NCBI GenBank assembly: GCA_910588645.1 | Contig: CAJUOY010000024.1 | Location: 1-17,794 of the forward strand | Source of the DNA: an uncultured Christensenellaceae bacterium | GTDB lineage: Bacteria > Bacillota > Clostridia > Christensenellales > Borkfalkiaceae | DNA: 17,794 bases | Direction: 5' to 3' | Part shown: in pieces, positions 7,252-13,721 of the stretch | Numbering within the stretch: position 1 is the stretch's first letter | How the letters are laid out: each line of letters starts with the position of its first letter | The notes under the pieces: model-generated | The model's database searches: none | The model's input: only the letters and a program-made list of their open reading frames with translations | Told to the model about the DNA's origin: nothing | Position numbers and translations under genes: made by a program

Positions 7252-8628
7252 TCACTTTAACAGCATCTGTAAAGACGCAGTCAGATATTGTTTTAAGAAA
7301 GACGGTTGAATAATATTATCTATATATCCGCCGTGTGCAGCGTTGATAGGATCGGAATTTTCTTCGGCATATCTTTTTGCAAGAACCGCTTTGTCTGCTT
7401 TCTTGTCTTCTGAATATTCGATTTCAGCTCCCTGCACGCTGTCAAAAAGAGCTATTTGCGCGTTCGCAAAAGCGTATGTATAATCATATCCCATTGATTT
7501 TGCCGCAAATAATGTGTATCCCAAACCGATAGCTTTGCCGAAAACAATGGAAATTTTTGCCGCGTCAATACAATCTAGAACAGAAACGTATTCGCCTATT
7601 TCTTTAAGAACCAAACTGTTATTCGTTGCAATATCGCACTTGATTCCCATAGTATTTACAAAAGTAATATAGGGCAAATTATAACAGCAAACAAATTCTG
7701 CAAAGTCTTTAATTTTTCTTACATTTTCAGCTGTTAATTCAACGCCGTTTTCGCCGTCGAATATCAAGCAAGCCGCGGAAATTCCGCCTATTCTTGTCAA
7801 ATAGCATTTTACTTCTTCGCAATATGAAGCACCCAATTCAATGGCGCTATCCTTATCAAACACGTTTAATAGGGATTTAATGTCAGTCTTTTTATCGAGA
7901 ATGGGTAATGATACGTTCATTTCATCACTGTCTAAGATCGGTGAGGAAAGAATTTCGTTTATTTTTGTTATCGATTTCTTTACCTCTGCCATATCTTTAA
8001 CCGAAAAAGTTGCAATCTGACTTGCTTTTAACGCCTTTTCTCCGCCTACTGCAAATTTATCGAGATTTTTATTGGACTTTGCTGAAATTACCAAAGGGCT
8101 GTTGACGCACAAAGAACTCTTTTTATCGATAAAATATGTAAAATCACAAATTCCGGCCAACAAGGCAATTTGTCCGTAAACTTCACCGTTAACAATCATA
8201 TACTGGTGTATGCTGCCCTTTAATTGAGACGCTTTTAACATAAGCGAAGCAATACCTTCAAGAACATTTATTCCTTCGCCGAACTGTACGCCGAGAGACG
8301 ACATAAGGTAAATTACCGGCGTAGAAGTTTTTTCGGCCTGATCAAGGCATTTTGCGATCTTTTCGCAATTTTTCTTGCTTACTCCTCCCGAGCATACTTC
8401 GGGGTTTTGCGCGACAATATAGAAAGGATAATCGTTTATTGTCGCAAATCCTGTTACAACTCCTTCGCCTTCGGCATTTTCGCCATAAAAATCATTTTTG
8501 GAAAAACTAAAACAGGAAAGTTCAACAAAACTATCCTCGTCAACGAGAGATTTTATATCTGCTCTTATAATTTTACCTGCATCAAGAATTTGCTTCCTGC
8601 GTTCTTGTAAAAGGCTTATTTTATCCAT
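7252..8628 (-). CDS. divergent acyl-CoA carboxyltransferase (methylmalonyl-CoA decarboxylase alpha-like)
   Basis: A 458-residue member of the acyl-CoA carboxyltransferase family (MmdA, GcdA, PccB, transcarboxylase 12S), shorter than the usual 500-520. Family marks include LQERRKQILD at the start, DEDSFVEL (30-37), GEGVVTGFATI (54-64), a second-half VFDKDSAIELG (256-266), and LPYITFVNTMG (318-328) in the second crotonase-like domain. The usual oxyanion motif SGGARIQEG reads SSLGVQFGEG (110-119), and the following Gly-Gly-Ala block is NGEVYGQIALLAGICDF (147-163). The first gene of the operon, it has AGGAG 5 bases before its ATG and a strong promoter at 8663-8691. Gene order here matches alpha-delta-carrier-beta of methylmalonyl-CoA decarboxylases, which supports an acyl-CoA substrate; the altered motifs leave substrate and even activity open. 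Confidence 0.82.
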   Translation of the reverse strand: MDKISLLQERRKQILDAGKIIRADIKSLVDEDSFVELSCFSFSKNDFYGENAEGEGVVTGFATINDYPFYIVAQNPEVCSGGVSKKNCEKIAKCLDQAEKTSTPVIYLMSSLGVQFGEGINVLEGIASLMLKASQLKGSIHQYMIVNGEVYGQIALLAGICDFTYFIDKKSSLCVNSPLVISAKSNKNLDKFAVGGEKALKASQIATFSVKDMAEVKKSITKINEILSSPILDSDEMNVSLPILDKKTDIKSLLNVFDKDSAIELGASYCEEVKCYLTRIGGISAACLIFDGENGVELTAENVRKIKDFAEFVCCYNLPYITFVNTMGIKCDIATNNSLVLKEIGEYVSVLDCIDAAKISIVFGKAIGLGYTLFAAKSMGYDYTYAFANAQIALFDSVQGAEIEYSEDKKADKAVLAKRYAEENSDPINAAHGGYIDNIIQPSFLKQYLTASLQMLLK

Positions 8629-8662
8629 ACATACTCCTGAATGCCAAATTTCCTACAAATAC

Positions 8663-8691
8663 ATTCTATCACATATATTTGCAAATGCCAA
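8663..8691 (-). promoter_or_regulatory. sigma-A promoter of the decarboxylase operon
   Basis: On the minus strand TTGGCA (8691-8686) and TAGAAT (8668-8663) are separated by exactly 17 bases, close to the TTGACA/TATAAT consensus. Transcription would start near 8656, giving a leader of about 28 bases before the ATG at 8628 that includes AGGAG. It lies just after the terminator of the upstream VTT-protein gene, so it starts a new transcription unit. Confidence 0.8.
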
Positions 8692-8726
8692 CGATTTTGT
8701 TAATATTCATAATAAAATTTTACAAT

Positions 8727-8754
8727 AAAAAAGATGACTTGCGTCACCTCTTTT
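8727..8754 (-). terminator. rho-independent terminator of the proC-like/rnhA/VTT unit
   Basis: A stem built on GGTGAC/GTCATC with loop GCAA is extended by an A-run pairing with a T-run; the mismatched positions in plus-strand DNA become G-U pairs only in minus-strand RNA, which shows the direction. TTTTTT follows directly. The stem overlaps the last codons and stop of the VTT-protein gene. Confidence 0.8.
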
Positions 8755-9652
8755 TTCTTTTGAATTTAAACTTGTCTTTTATGAACCGATCTATTTTTTC
8801 GTAATGCTTGCATACAAGCCAGAATGATATAAATACCAACGCGGCGATTACTATCCATATCATAATTCCCCACCAAGTTGTAAACGGAATTAACTCGAAT
8901 GAAAATGCAGAGGAAAAAATTGAAATCGCGCGGGTTATGGTAATCATTACAAGGAAATATCCCCAAGTCATTGAGGACATTCCGGCGATAAAGCATAAAA
9001 TATCGTCGGGAAATAGCGGTAAAAGAAACATCAGAGATAGTATCAGATAATCTTTTCCCTTCAATTTTTGTTGCCATTTATCGAGATTTTCTTTGCCGAC
9101 AATCCAACAAACCGCTTTGTATCCTACAATTTTACCGATCGCATAAGCAACTATCGATCCCAAAACAATTCCGATAAAGCTGTAAATCGAGCATCTTAAA
9201 GGCCCGAACATTGCCGTTCCCACCGCCACGGCAACGGATCCTGGCACGGGTAACAGAACCACCTGTAAGAAACAAAAGAAAATGTAAATTGCGGCTGCCC
9301 ACATTCCTGCTCCTGAAATGTATTCGCGCAAGGCGTCCACGCTGTTTATTTTTGTAATCAGACCGCTTGCGCATAAGACAAAAAACACGACTGCACAGAT
9401 GTCGATAAATACAAGTAAACAAACAATTAAACGATATAAAGATATTTTTTTTATGGCGTAGAATAAAATTCCTGCCGCCATAATCAGTGCGCTAAGCGTA
9501 CCGGAAACGGCAAGTAATAAGTTGAAATGCACGTCGATGAAGCTCGGACTACGGTAGTTTAATCCGTATGCAATAAAAAGAAAAGCGATTGCACTTAAAA
9601 GCACAACCGCTAAAATATTAATTATATGTTTTATAACGTCAATGCGGTTCAT
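8744..9652 (-). CDS. TVP38/TMEM64 (VTT/DedA-type) integral membrane protein
   Basis: A 302-residue membrane protein with a VTT domain in residues about 115-255. Motifs are LPVPGSVAVAVGTAMFGPL (134-152), the long helix IGIVLGSIVAYAIGKIVG (160-177), and LFPDDILCFIAGMSSM (213-228), the re-entrant segment typical of TVP38/TMEM64 proteins, followed by Arg241 in a membrane helix. VTT proteins of related families act as lipid scramblases or flippases, but the role of this subgroup is unsettled. Three extra hydrophobic helices (about 11-31, 43-67, 73-98) precede the domain, making it longer than the usual 200-230 residues. The tail is very basic (KDKFKFKRKKR). No Shine-Dalgarno site is visible; only an AT-rich palindrome precedes the start. 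It is the last gene after proC-like and rnhA, with a 33-base gap from rnhA. Confidence 0.88.
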   Translation of the reverse strand: MNRIDVIKHIINILAVVLLSAIAFLFIAYGLNYRSPSFIDVHFNLLLAVSGTLSALIMAAGILFYAIKKISLYRLIVCLLVFIDICAVVFFVLCASGLITKINSVDALREYISGAGMWAAAIYIFFCFLQVVLLPVPGSVAVAVGTAMFGPLRCSIYSFIGIVLGSIVAYAIGKIVGYKAVCWIVGKENLDKWQQKLKGKDYLILSLMFLLPLFPDDILCFIAGMSSMTWGYFLVMITITRAISIFSSAFSFELIPFTTWWGIMIWIVIAALVFISFWLVCKHYEKIDRFIKDKFKFKRKKR

Positions 9653-9653
9653 T

Positions 9654-9675
9654 ATTACTATTATTATATAGTAAT
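9654..9675 (-). other. AT-only palindrome directly upstream of the VTT-protein start
   Basis: ATTACTAT and ATAGTAAT form an 8-bp stem with a 6-base loop, ending 1 base before the start codon at 9652. TATAAT occurs inside it on the minus strand without a recognisable -35 box. It replaces the expected ribosome site. It may be a weak promoter or only A+T-rich spacer. Confidence 0.35.
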
Positions 9676-9685
9676 TAATGAATTT

Positions 9686-10132
9686 TTATAATCCCGATTT
9701 GAAATTTTTAACGGCGTCGGTCGCAAGCTTATCGCAGATATTATTGAACTCATTGTCGGAGTGCCCCTTTACCTTGATAAAATTTACTCTGTGTTTGCGC
9801 GTCAAGCTCAGTAATTCCTGCCATAAATCGACGTTTAAAACAGGTTTATTATCGGGTCTAATAAAATTATTTTTTTCCCAATTTAATATCCAGCCGTTTA
9901 GAAAAGCGTTCACGACGTATGCTGAATCACTATAAACGTCAACCTCGCAAGCCTCTTTAAGACATTTCAAACCTTCGATTACGGCCTTCAGTTCCATTCT
10001 GTTGTTTGTCGTCTCGCCTTCGGCTCCTGAAATTTTTTTATCGATACCGTTAAATATGAGCATTGCTCCCCAACCGCCTACTCCGGGATTGACCGAGCAT
10101 GCGCCGTCCGTGTATAAAGTAACTTTTTTCAT
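9686..10132 (-). CDS. rnhA: ribonuclease HI
   Basis: A 148-residue RNase HI, which cuts the RNA strand of RNA-DNA hybrids during replication and repair. All catalytic positions are present: Asp9 in YTDGACSVNPG, Glu47 in NNRMELKAV, Asp69 in YSDSAYV, His124 in VKGHSDN and Asp134 in NNICDKLATDA, with the basic-protrusion region LNGWILNWEKNNF between residues 78 and 90. Length and spacing match the Escherichia coli enzyme closely. Its ATG overlaps the TGA of the preceding proC-like gene by four bases (ATGA), and there is no clear ribosome site, so it probably depends on translational coupling. Confidence 0.96.
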   Translation of the reverse strand: MKKVTLYTDGACSVNPGVGGWGAMLIFNGIDKKISGAEGETTNNRMELKAVIEGLKCLKEACEVDVYSDSAYVVNAFLNGWILNWEKNNFIRPDNKPVLNVDLWQELLSLTRKHRVNFIKVKGHSDNEFNNICDKLATDAVKNFKSGL

Positions 10133-10935
10133 GTTTTTTGGCTCTTTAAACGTGAAATGTAAGCTTCCGCGGCATCGGAAACAAGTTTACGGAATTCGTT
10201 GTCTTCAAATACCTTTACAGATTCTATCGCGGGACTTCCGTTTTTGCAGTTTTGAAGCAAAATGTCATCTATGGACTGCTCTTCGCGCTGAATAAGTTCG
10301 GCTATGCCTAAAACCGACTGAGTTGCTATCAATTTGGCTTCGCCTTTGGTTAACCCGTTTTTTACTCCTGCATTTATAAGGCTGTCAATTAAAAATAAAG
10401 GATAGACTGAATTTCCGCTTATAGCCGATACTGCGTCGAGTTTACTTTCTTCAAGACTGACAACCGTACCCAATTTATCGAATATGTTTGTAATAAATTC
10501 CGTATCGTCGGTCAACTTATTATAATCGACCATATCCAATCCTACAGTACCGCTACCGATAGAACAGGGCAAGTTCATAACGGCGCGGGCAACTTTTATA
10601 ACTCCTATTCCAAGCGAATTTTTAATTTCATTTTTTGAAATGCCGCAAATAACTGAAATAACTTTTTCGGGACGAATGCCCTCAAGTTCTTTTATTGTTT
10701 CTTTAAAATTCTTTTCGTTTACCGCTAAAATCAAATACTCGCTGTTTTGCGCCACGTATCTGTTATCAAGCGTAGTTTTTACTCCAAGATATTCGATATT
10801 GTCAAGCTTACTTTCGTCTTTGTCGCTTACAATAATTTTCTTCTCACGTATGAAATCTGATAATACAACACCCCTTAATATTGCTGTTGAATTAAGGCCG
10901 CAACCTATGACGCCAAGCTTAAATTGTTTTTTCAC
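10129..10935 (-). CDS. pyrroline-5-carboxylate reductase-like protein with altered active-site motifs
   Basis: A 268-residue ProC-family protein; canonical ProC reduces pyrroline-5-carboxylate to proline with NAD(P)H. Seen here: Rossmann motif LGVIGCGLNSTAI (7-19), LAVNEKNF (70-77, where AVKPQ is usual), SVICGISKNEI (94-104), RAVMNLPCSIGSGTVGL (117-133) in place of RAMPNTP, and the dimer-domain helix LIDSLINAGVKNGLTKGEA (182-200). The two catalytic-domain signatures are changed: SGSGPAY reads SGNSVYP (173-179) and SPGGTT reads KNGSPA (231-236). The fold is clear and the length normal, but the substrate is in doubt; it may be a paralogue rather than the proline enzyme. The start is GTG, supported by GGAGG 7 bases upstream. 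It overlaps rnhA by four bases. I see no strong promoter for it. Confidence 0.85.
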   Translation of the reverse strand: MKKQFKLGVIGCGLNSTAILRGVVLSDFIREKKIIVSDKDESKLDNIEYLGVKTTLDNRYVAQNSEYLILAVNEKNFKETIKELEGIRPEKVISVICGISKNEIKNSLGIGVIKVARAVMNLPCSIGSGTVGLDMVDYNKLTDDTEFITNIFDKLGTVVSLEESKLDAVSAISGNSVYPLFLIDSLINAGVKNGLTKGEAKLIATQSVLGIAELIQREEQSIDDILLQNCKNGSPAIESVKVFEDNEFRKLVSDAAEAYISRLKSQKT

Positions 10936-10955
10936 AAATTTGCCTCCAAAAACAG

Positions 10956-10984
10956 TTGACTAAATTAATCGAATGTTTTATAAT
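10956..10984 (+). promoter_or_regulatory. near-consensus sigma-A promoter of tRNA-Trp
   Basis: TTGACT (10956-10961) and TATAAT (10979-10984) are 17 bases apart, five of six and six of six matches to consensus. The predicted start lies near 10991, about 8 bases before the mature tRNA. It also fills the gap upstream of the divergent proC-like gene. Confidence 0.88.
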
Positions 10985-10998
10985 CTTTTCGTAATTAC

Positions 10999-11073
10999 AG
11001 GAGAGTAGCTCAACGGTAGAGTCGCGGTCTCCAAAACCGTCGGTTGCATGTTCGAATCGTGTCTCTCCTGCCA
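10999..11073 (+). tRNA. tRNA-Trp (anticodon CCA)
   Basis: A 75-base cloverleaf: acceptor AGGAGAG (10999-11005) pairs perfectly with CTCTCCT (11063-11069); discriminator G and encoded CCA (11071-11073) follow. The anticodon arm GCGGT-CTCCAAA-ACCGT places CCA at 11031-11033, reading UGG. The T arm is GCATG-TTCGAAT-CGTGT with G-T wobbles. It stands alone with its own promoter and terminator, on the strand opposite to both neighbours. Confidence 0.97.
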
Positions 11074-11102
11074 AAGCCTGACTTTGAGTCAGGCTTTATT
11101 TT
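11073..11102 (+). terminator. rho-independent terminator of tRNA-Trp
   Basis: AAAGCCTGAC (11073-11082) pairs with GTCAGGCTTT (11088-11097) around a 5-base loop, followed by ATTTTTAT. The stem begins with the terminal A of the encoded CCA. Confidence 0.88.
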
Positions 11103-11136
11103 TATATTTTTTTCAAATTATGCCAGATATAGTACT

Positions 11137-11157
11137 GTGTAAAAATAAAATTTACAC
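11137..11157 (-). terminator. weak hairpin at the end of purB
   Basis: GTGTAAA and TTTACAC form a 7-bp stem spanning the purB stop codon. The sequence after it on the minus strand has no T-run, so termination strength is doubtful, although purB runs toward the convergent tRNA unit and needs an end here. Confidence 0.35.
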
Positions 11158-12585
11158 GTTTACGTTGCCGCTTTGGCCTAAATAATCTTTATTTTCTTGT
11201 AAAATAGGTTTTACTTCATTATCAATAAATTCAACCGTTTGCGAAGGCGCTCTACCTGTGAAATTCTTCGCGTCGAGAATAGTATCCAATTTATCGCGTA
11301 CTGTTTTAAATGCGTCGTCGCTACGTATAAGGTCTATAAGATTATTTTCTTTGCCTAATTCCTTAACGTTTTTGCCAGCCTGCATTGAAAGCACTCTGAT
11401 TTTCTCATGAAGCTCCTGACGGTTGCCTCCCGCCTTAACGCATTCCATCATTATATTTTCAGTAGCCATAAACGGTAATTCCGCCGCAATGTGCTTTGCA
11501 ATGACTTTATCGTAAACGACAAGATTTTCCGCAACATTCATATAGATATTCAATATCCCGTCAAGCGCAAGGAAAGCCTGAGCGTTTACTATTCTACGGT
11601 TAGCGGAATCATCTAAAGTCCTTTCAAACCACTGTGTTCCTGCCGTAATTGCTGAATTGACCGGCAAAGATATTACGAATCGAGCAAGTGAGCCTATTCT
11701 TTCGCTTCTCATAGGGTTGCGCTTGTATGCCATAGCGGACGAACCTATCTGAGATTTTTCAAACGGTTCTTCGATTTCCTTCATATTCTGTAATATTCTG
11801 ACGTCGTTTGAAAACTTATATGCACTTTGTGCAATTTGAGACAATACGCAAAGTACGTTATAATCGAATTTTCTGGGATATGTCTGTCCTGTAACGCCAT
11901 AGACGTTTTTATATCCGAGTTTGCTTACAACTTTATTTTCAAGTTCTTTTACTTTAGATTCGTCGCCGTTAAAAAGCTCCATAAAACTTGCCTGCGTTCC
12001 TGTTGTTCCCTTTACTCCGCGAAGTTTAAAAGAATTTTCTAAATTTACAAGGTTCGCATAGTCAATGGTCAAATCCTGAAGCCAAAGAGTCGCGCGTTTA
12101 CCTACGGTTGTAAGTTGAGCGGGTTGAAGATGTGTAAATCCTAATGTGGGTAGATCCTTGTATTTAAGCGCGAATTTTGAAAGTTTATCCAAAACATTTA
12201 CGAGTTTGATTTTGATTATCTCGATTGCGTCGCGTAAAATTATTAGTTCGGAATTGCAGTCTACATAGCAACTTGTTGCACCAAGATGAATTATTGGCAT
12301 AGCCGATTTTGCCTGATCTCCGAATGCGTGAACGTGAGCCATTACGTCGTGGCGCACTTCCCTTTCGTATTTTTCAGCCTGTTCAAAATTAATATCGTCG
12401 GCATATCTCTTCATCTCGTCAATTTGAGCTTGCGAAATATTCAATCCGAGTTCCATTTCCGATTCGGCGAGAGCAATCCAAAGTTTTCTCCATAGCTTAA
12501 ACCTTTTCTCATCGGAAAAGTTTTCTGCCATAGCCTTGCTTGCATATCTGGTGATTAAAGGGTTTTGATAAACGCTATTGTCCAT
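11152..12585 (-). CDS. purB: adenylosuccinate lyase
   Basis: PurB catalyses two fumarate-releasing steps of purine synthesis (SAICAR to AICAR, adenylosuccinate to AMP) in the cytoplasm. The 477-residue protein belongs to the fumarase/aspartase superfamily: RHDVMAHVHAFG (78-89), HLGATSCYVDCNS (100-112), GFTHLQPAQLTTVGKR (149-164) with the catalytic His152, and the superfamily signature GSSAMAYKRNPMRSE (281-295). The form AMAYKRNP, where many bacteria have MPHKRNP, and the length point to the longer ADSL type also found in eukaryotes. I chose the ATG at 12585 because GGAG stands 6 bases before it; a TTG at 12597 would overlap that site. It starts 14 bases after the cyclophilin stop and is third in the dCMP deaminase operon. 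It ends facing the tRNA-Trp terminator. Confidence 0.96.
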   Translation of the reverse strand: MDNSVYQNPLITRYASKAMAENFSDEKRFKLWRKLWIALAESEMELGLNISQAQIDEMKRYADDINFEQAEKYEREVRHDVMAHVHAFGDQAKSAMPIIHLGATSCYVDCNSELIILRDAIEIIKIKLVNVLDKLSKFALKYKDLPTLGFTHLQPAQLTTVGKRATLWLQDLTIDYANLVNLENSFKLRGVKGTTGTQASFMELFNGDESKVKELENKVVSKLGYKNVYGVTGQTYPRKFDYNVLCVLSQIAQSAYKFSNDVRILQNMKEIEEPFEKSQIGSSAMAYKRNPMRSERIGSLARFVISLPVNSAITAGTQWFERTLDDSANRRIVNAQAFLALDGILNIYMNVAENLVVYDKVIAKHIAAELPFMATENIMMECVKAGGNRQELHEKIRVLSMQAGKNVKELGKENNLIDLIRSDDAFKTVRDKLDTILDAKNFTGRAPSQTVEFIDNEVKPILQENKDYLGQSGNVNV

Positions 12586-12599
12586 TGTAATCTCCAAAC

Positions 12600-13121
12600 T
12601 TAATATTTTACGGGGGCGGAATAATTTTCGCCGAATGTTTCCACTGTTACTTTTTCCATAATCTGAGGCGTTTTAGGTTTGTCGTGCCAGTCTGTTGCCG
12701 TAGCCGCAATTTCATCGACGACTTCGATACCTTCTACTACCTTTCCGAATGCCGCGTATTCTCCGTCAAGCGACGCCGCGTTTGCGTGCATTATGAAAAA
12801 CTGCGATCCTGCGGAATTAGGGTGCATTGCCCTCGCCATCGAAAGCACGCCGCGAAGGTGTTTTATATCGTTACTTTTAAAACCGTTTTTGGAAAATTCA
12901 CCTTTTATTGTGTACCCGGGGCCGCCCGTACCTATACCGGCAGGATCTCCTCCCTGTATCATAAAACCCGATATTACGCGGTGAAAAATCAAACCGTCAT
13001 AAAATCCGTTGTTAACCAAACTTATGAAGTTATTTACAGTGTTAGGAGCTTTATCAGGATAAAGCTCCGCCTTAATTGTCTTTCCGTTATTCATTTTTAT
13101 TGTAACTATAGGATTTTTCAT
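12600..13121 (-). CDS. cyclophilin-type peptidyl-prolyl cis-trans isomerase
   Basis: A 173-residue cyclophilin, which speeds proline isomerisation during protein folding. Family motifs in order: FHRVISGFMIQGGDP (46-60) with catalytic Arg48, GTGGPGYTIKGEF (64-76), LRGVLSMARA (89-98), NSAGSQFFIM (102-111) with Gln107/Phe109, and LDGEYAAFGKV (118-128). There is no signal peptide or lipobox, so it is probably cytoplasmic. The ATG at 13121 is supported by AGGAG 7 bases upstream, inside the end of the dCMP deaminase gene; a TTG eight codons upstream lacks such a site. Only 1 base separates it from the preceding stop, so translation is probably coupled. Confidence 0.95.
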   Translation of the reverse strand: MKNPIVTIKMNNGKTIKAELYPDKAPNTVNNFISLVNNGFYDGLIFHRVISGFMIQGGDPAGIGTGGPGYTIKGEFSKNGFKSNDIKHLRGVLSMARAMHPNSAGSQFFIMHANAASLDGEYAAFGKVVEGIEVVDEIAATATDWHDKPKTPQIMEKVTVETFGENYSAPVKY

Positions 13122-13122
13122 T

Positions 13123-13575
13123 TCAAATCTCCTCATATTTTTCAAGTTTCACCCCGGCTTCGCTAAACAGTCGCAATGAAAAATCATCGGGATACCCCTC
13201 TTTATAAACAACTCTGGATATTCCGGAATTAATTATGATTTTGGCACAGATTACGCAGGGTTGATGAGTACAATAAAGCGTGCAACCTTCCACGCTGCAT
13301 CCTACTCTTGCCGCCTGAATTATAGCGTTTTGTTCCGCATGAACTGCGTAGCAAAGCTCGTGCATGGTTCCGCTTGGGATATTGTTTTGTTTTCGCATAC
13401 ATAGCTTTTTATCCGCGCAGCTTTTGATACCTTGGGGCGCGCCGTTATAGCCAGTAGCTATTATTCTCTTATTTCTGACTATTACTGCCCCGACGTGTCT
13501 GTTTTCCTGAAAACAGCTTGACCAGGAACCGATTTGTTCGGTCATTTCCATAAATCGTTTGTCCCACTTATCCAT
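13123..13575 (-). CDS. dCMP deaminase (ComEB-type)
   Basis: A 150-residue zinc-dependent deaminase of the cytidine/dCMP deaminase superfamily; the reaction dCMP to dUMP supplies dTMP synthesis. The zinc site is HAEQNAI (79-85, His79 ligand and Glu81 catalytic) and QPCVICAK (105-112, Cys107 and Cys110). GYNGAPQG (42-49) and an extra Cys/His-containing insert (CADKKLC and MHELC, 53-75) are typical of ComEB/dCMP deaminases, in which a second zinc can bind. GGAG lies 10 bases before the ATG, and a strong promoter sits at 13604-13632. It heads the operon with cyclophilin and purB, combining nucleotide metabolism with a folding catalyst. Confidence 0.94.
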   Translation of the reverse strand: MDKWDKRFMEMTEQIGSWSSCFQENRHVGAVIVRNKRIIATGYNGAPQGIKSCADKKLCMRKQNNIPSGTMHELCYAVHAEQNAIIQAARVGCSVEGCTLYCTHQPCVICAKIIINSGISRVVYKEGYPDDFSLRLFSEAGVKLEKYEEI

Positions 13576-13603
13576 TTATCTTACGCTCCGAATTAATAAA
13601 ATC

Positions 13604-13632
13604 ATTTTACCATAATTTTCAATAAAATGCAA
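13604..13632 (-). promoter_or_regulatory. sigma-A promoter of the dCMP deaminase-cyclophilin-purB operon
   Basis: On the minus strand TTGCAT (13632-13627) and TAAAAT (13609-13604) are 17 bases apart, and TGG precedes the -10 box (extended -10). The start would be near 13597, about 22 bases before the ATG. Confidence 0.78.
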
Positions 13633-13649
13633 TTTTTTATCTCAATATG

Positions 13650-13677
13650 TTTAAGTTTATTTTGCTGAGTTTATAAA
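13650..13677 (+). promoter_or_regulatory. weak candidate promoter of groES-groEL
   Basis: TTTAAG (13650-13655) and TATAAA (13672-13677) are 16 bases apart, 45 bases before the groES ATG. The -35 box is poor. I looked through 13576-13721 for the HrcA operator CIRCE (TTAGCACTC inverted repeat) and for tandem CtsR heptads and found neither, so heat-shock control is not evident here. Confidence 0.35.
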
Positions 13678-13721
13678 TTAAATGCAGTGAAAAAATAATC
13701 AAATTCGGAGGAATTTATTTT

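Noticed and set aside
8629..8720. Riboswitch upstream of the decarboxylase operon
   Set aside because: The leader from the predicted start to the ATG is only about 28 bases, too short for a riboswitch.
12586..12597. TTG start adding four residues to adenylosuccinate lyase
   Set aside because: The TTG overlaps the GGAG site that is correctly spaced for the ATG at 12585.
12684..13166. A 160-codon plus-strand frame across the cyclophilin gene
   Set aside because: The minus strand encodes a clear cyclophilin with catalytic motifs and an upstream ribosome site; the plus frame has neither.
13576..13721. CIRCE or CtsR operator before groES
   Set aside because: No inverted repeat like TTAGCACTC-N9-GAGTGCTAA and no paired CtsR heptads were found on reading the gap; only A+T-rich promoter-like sequence is there.
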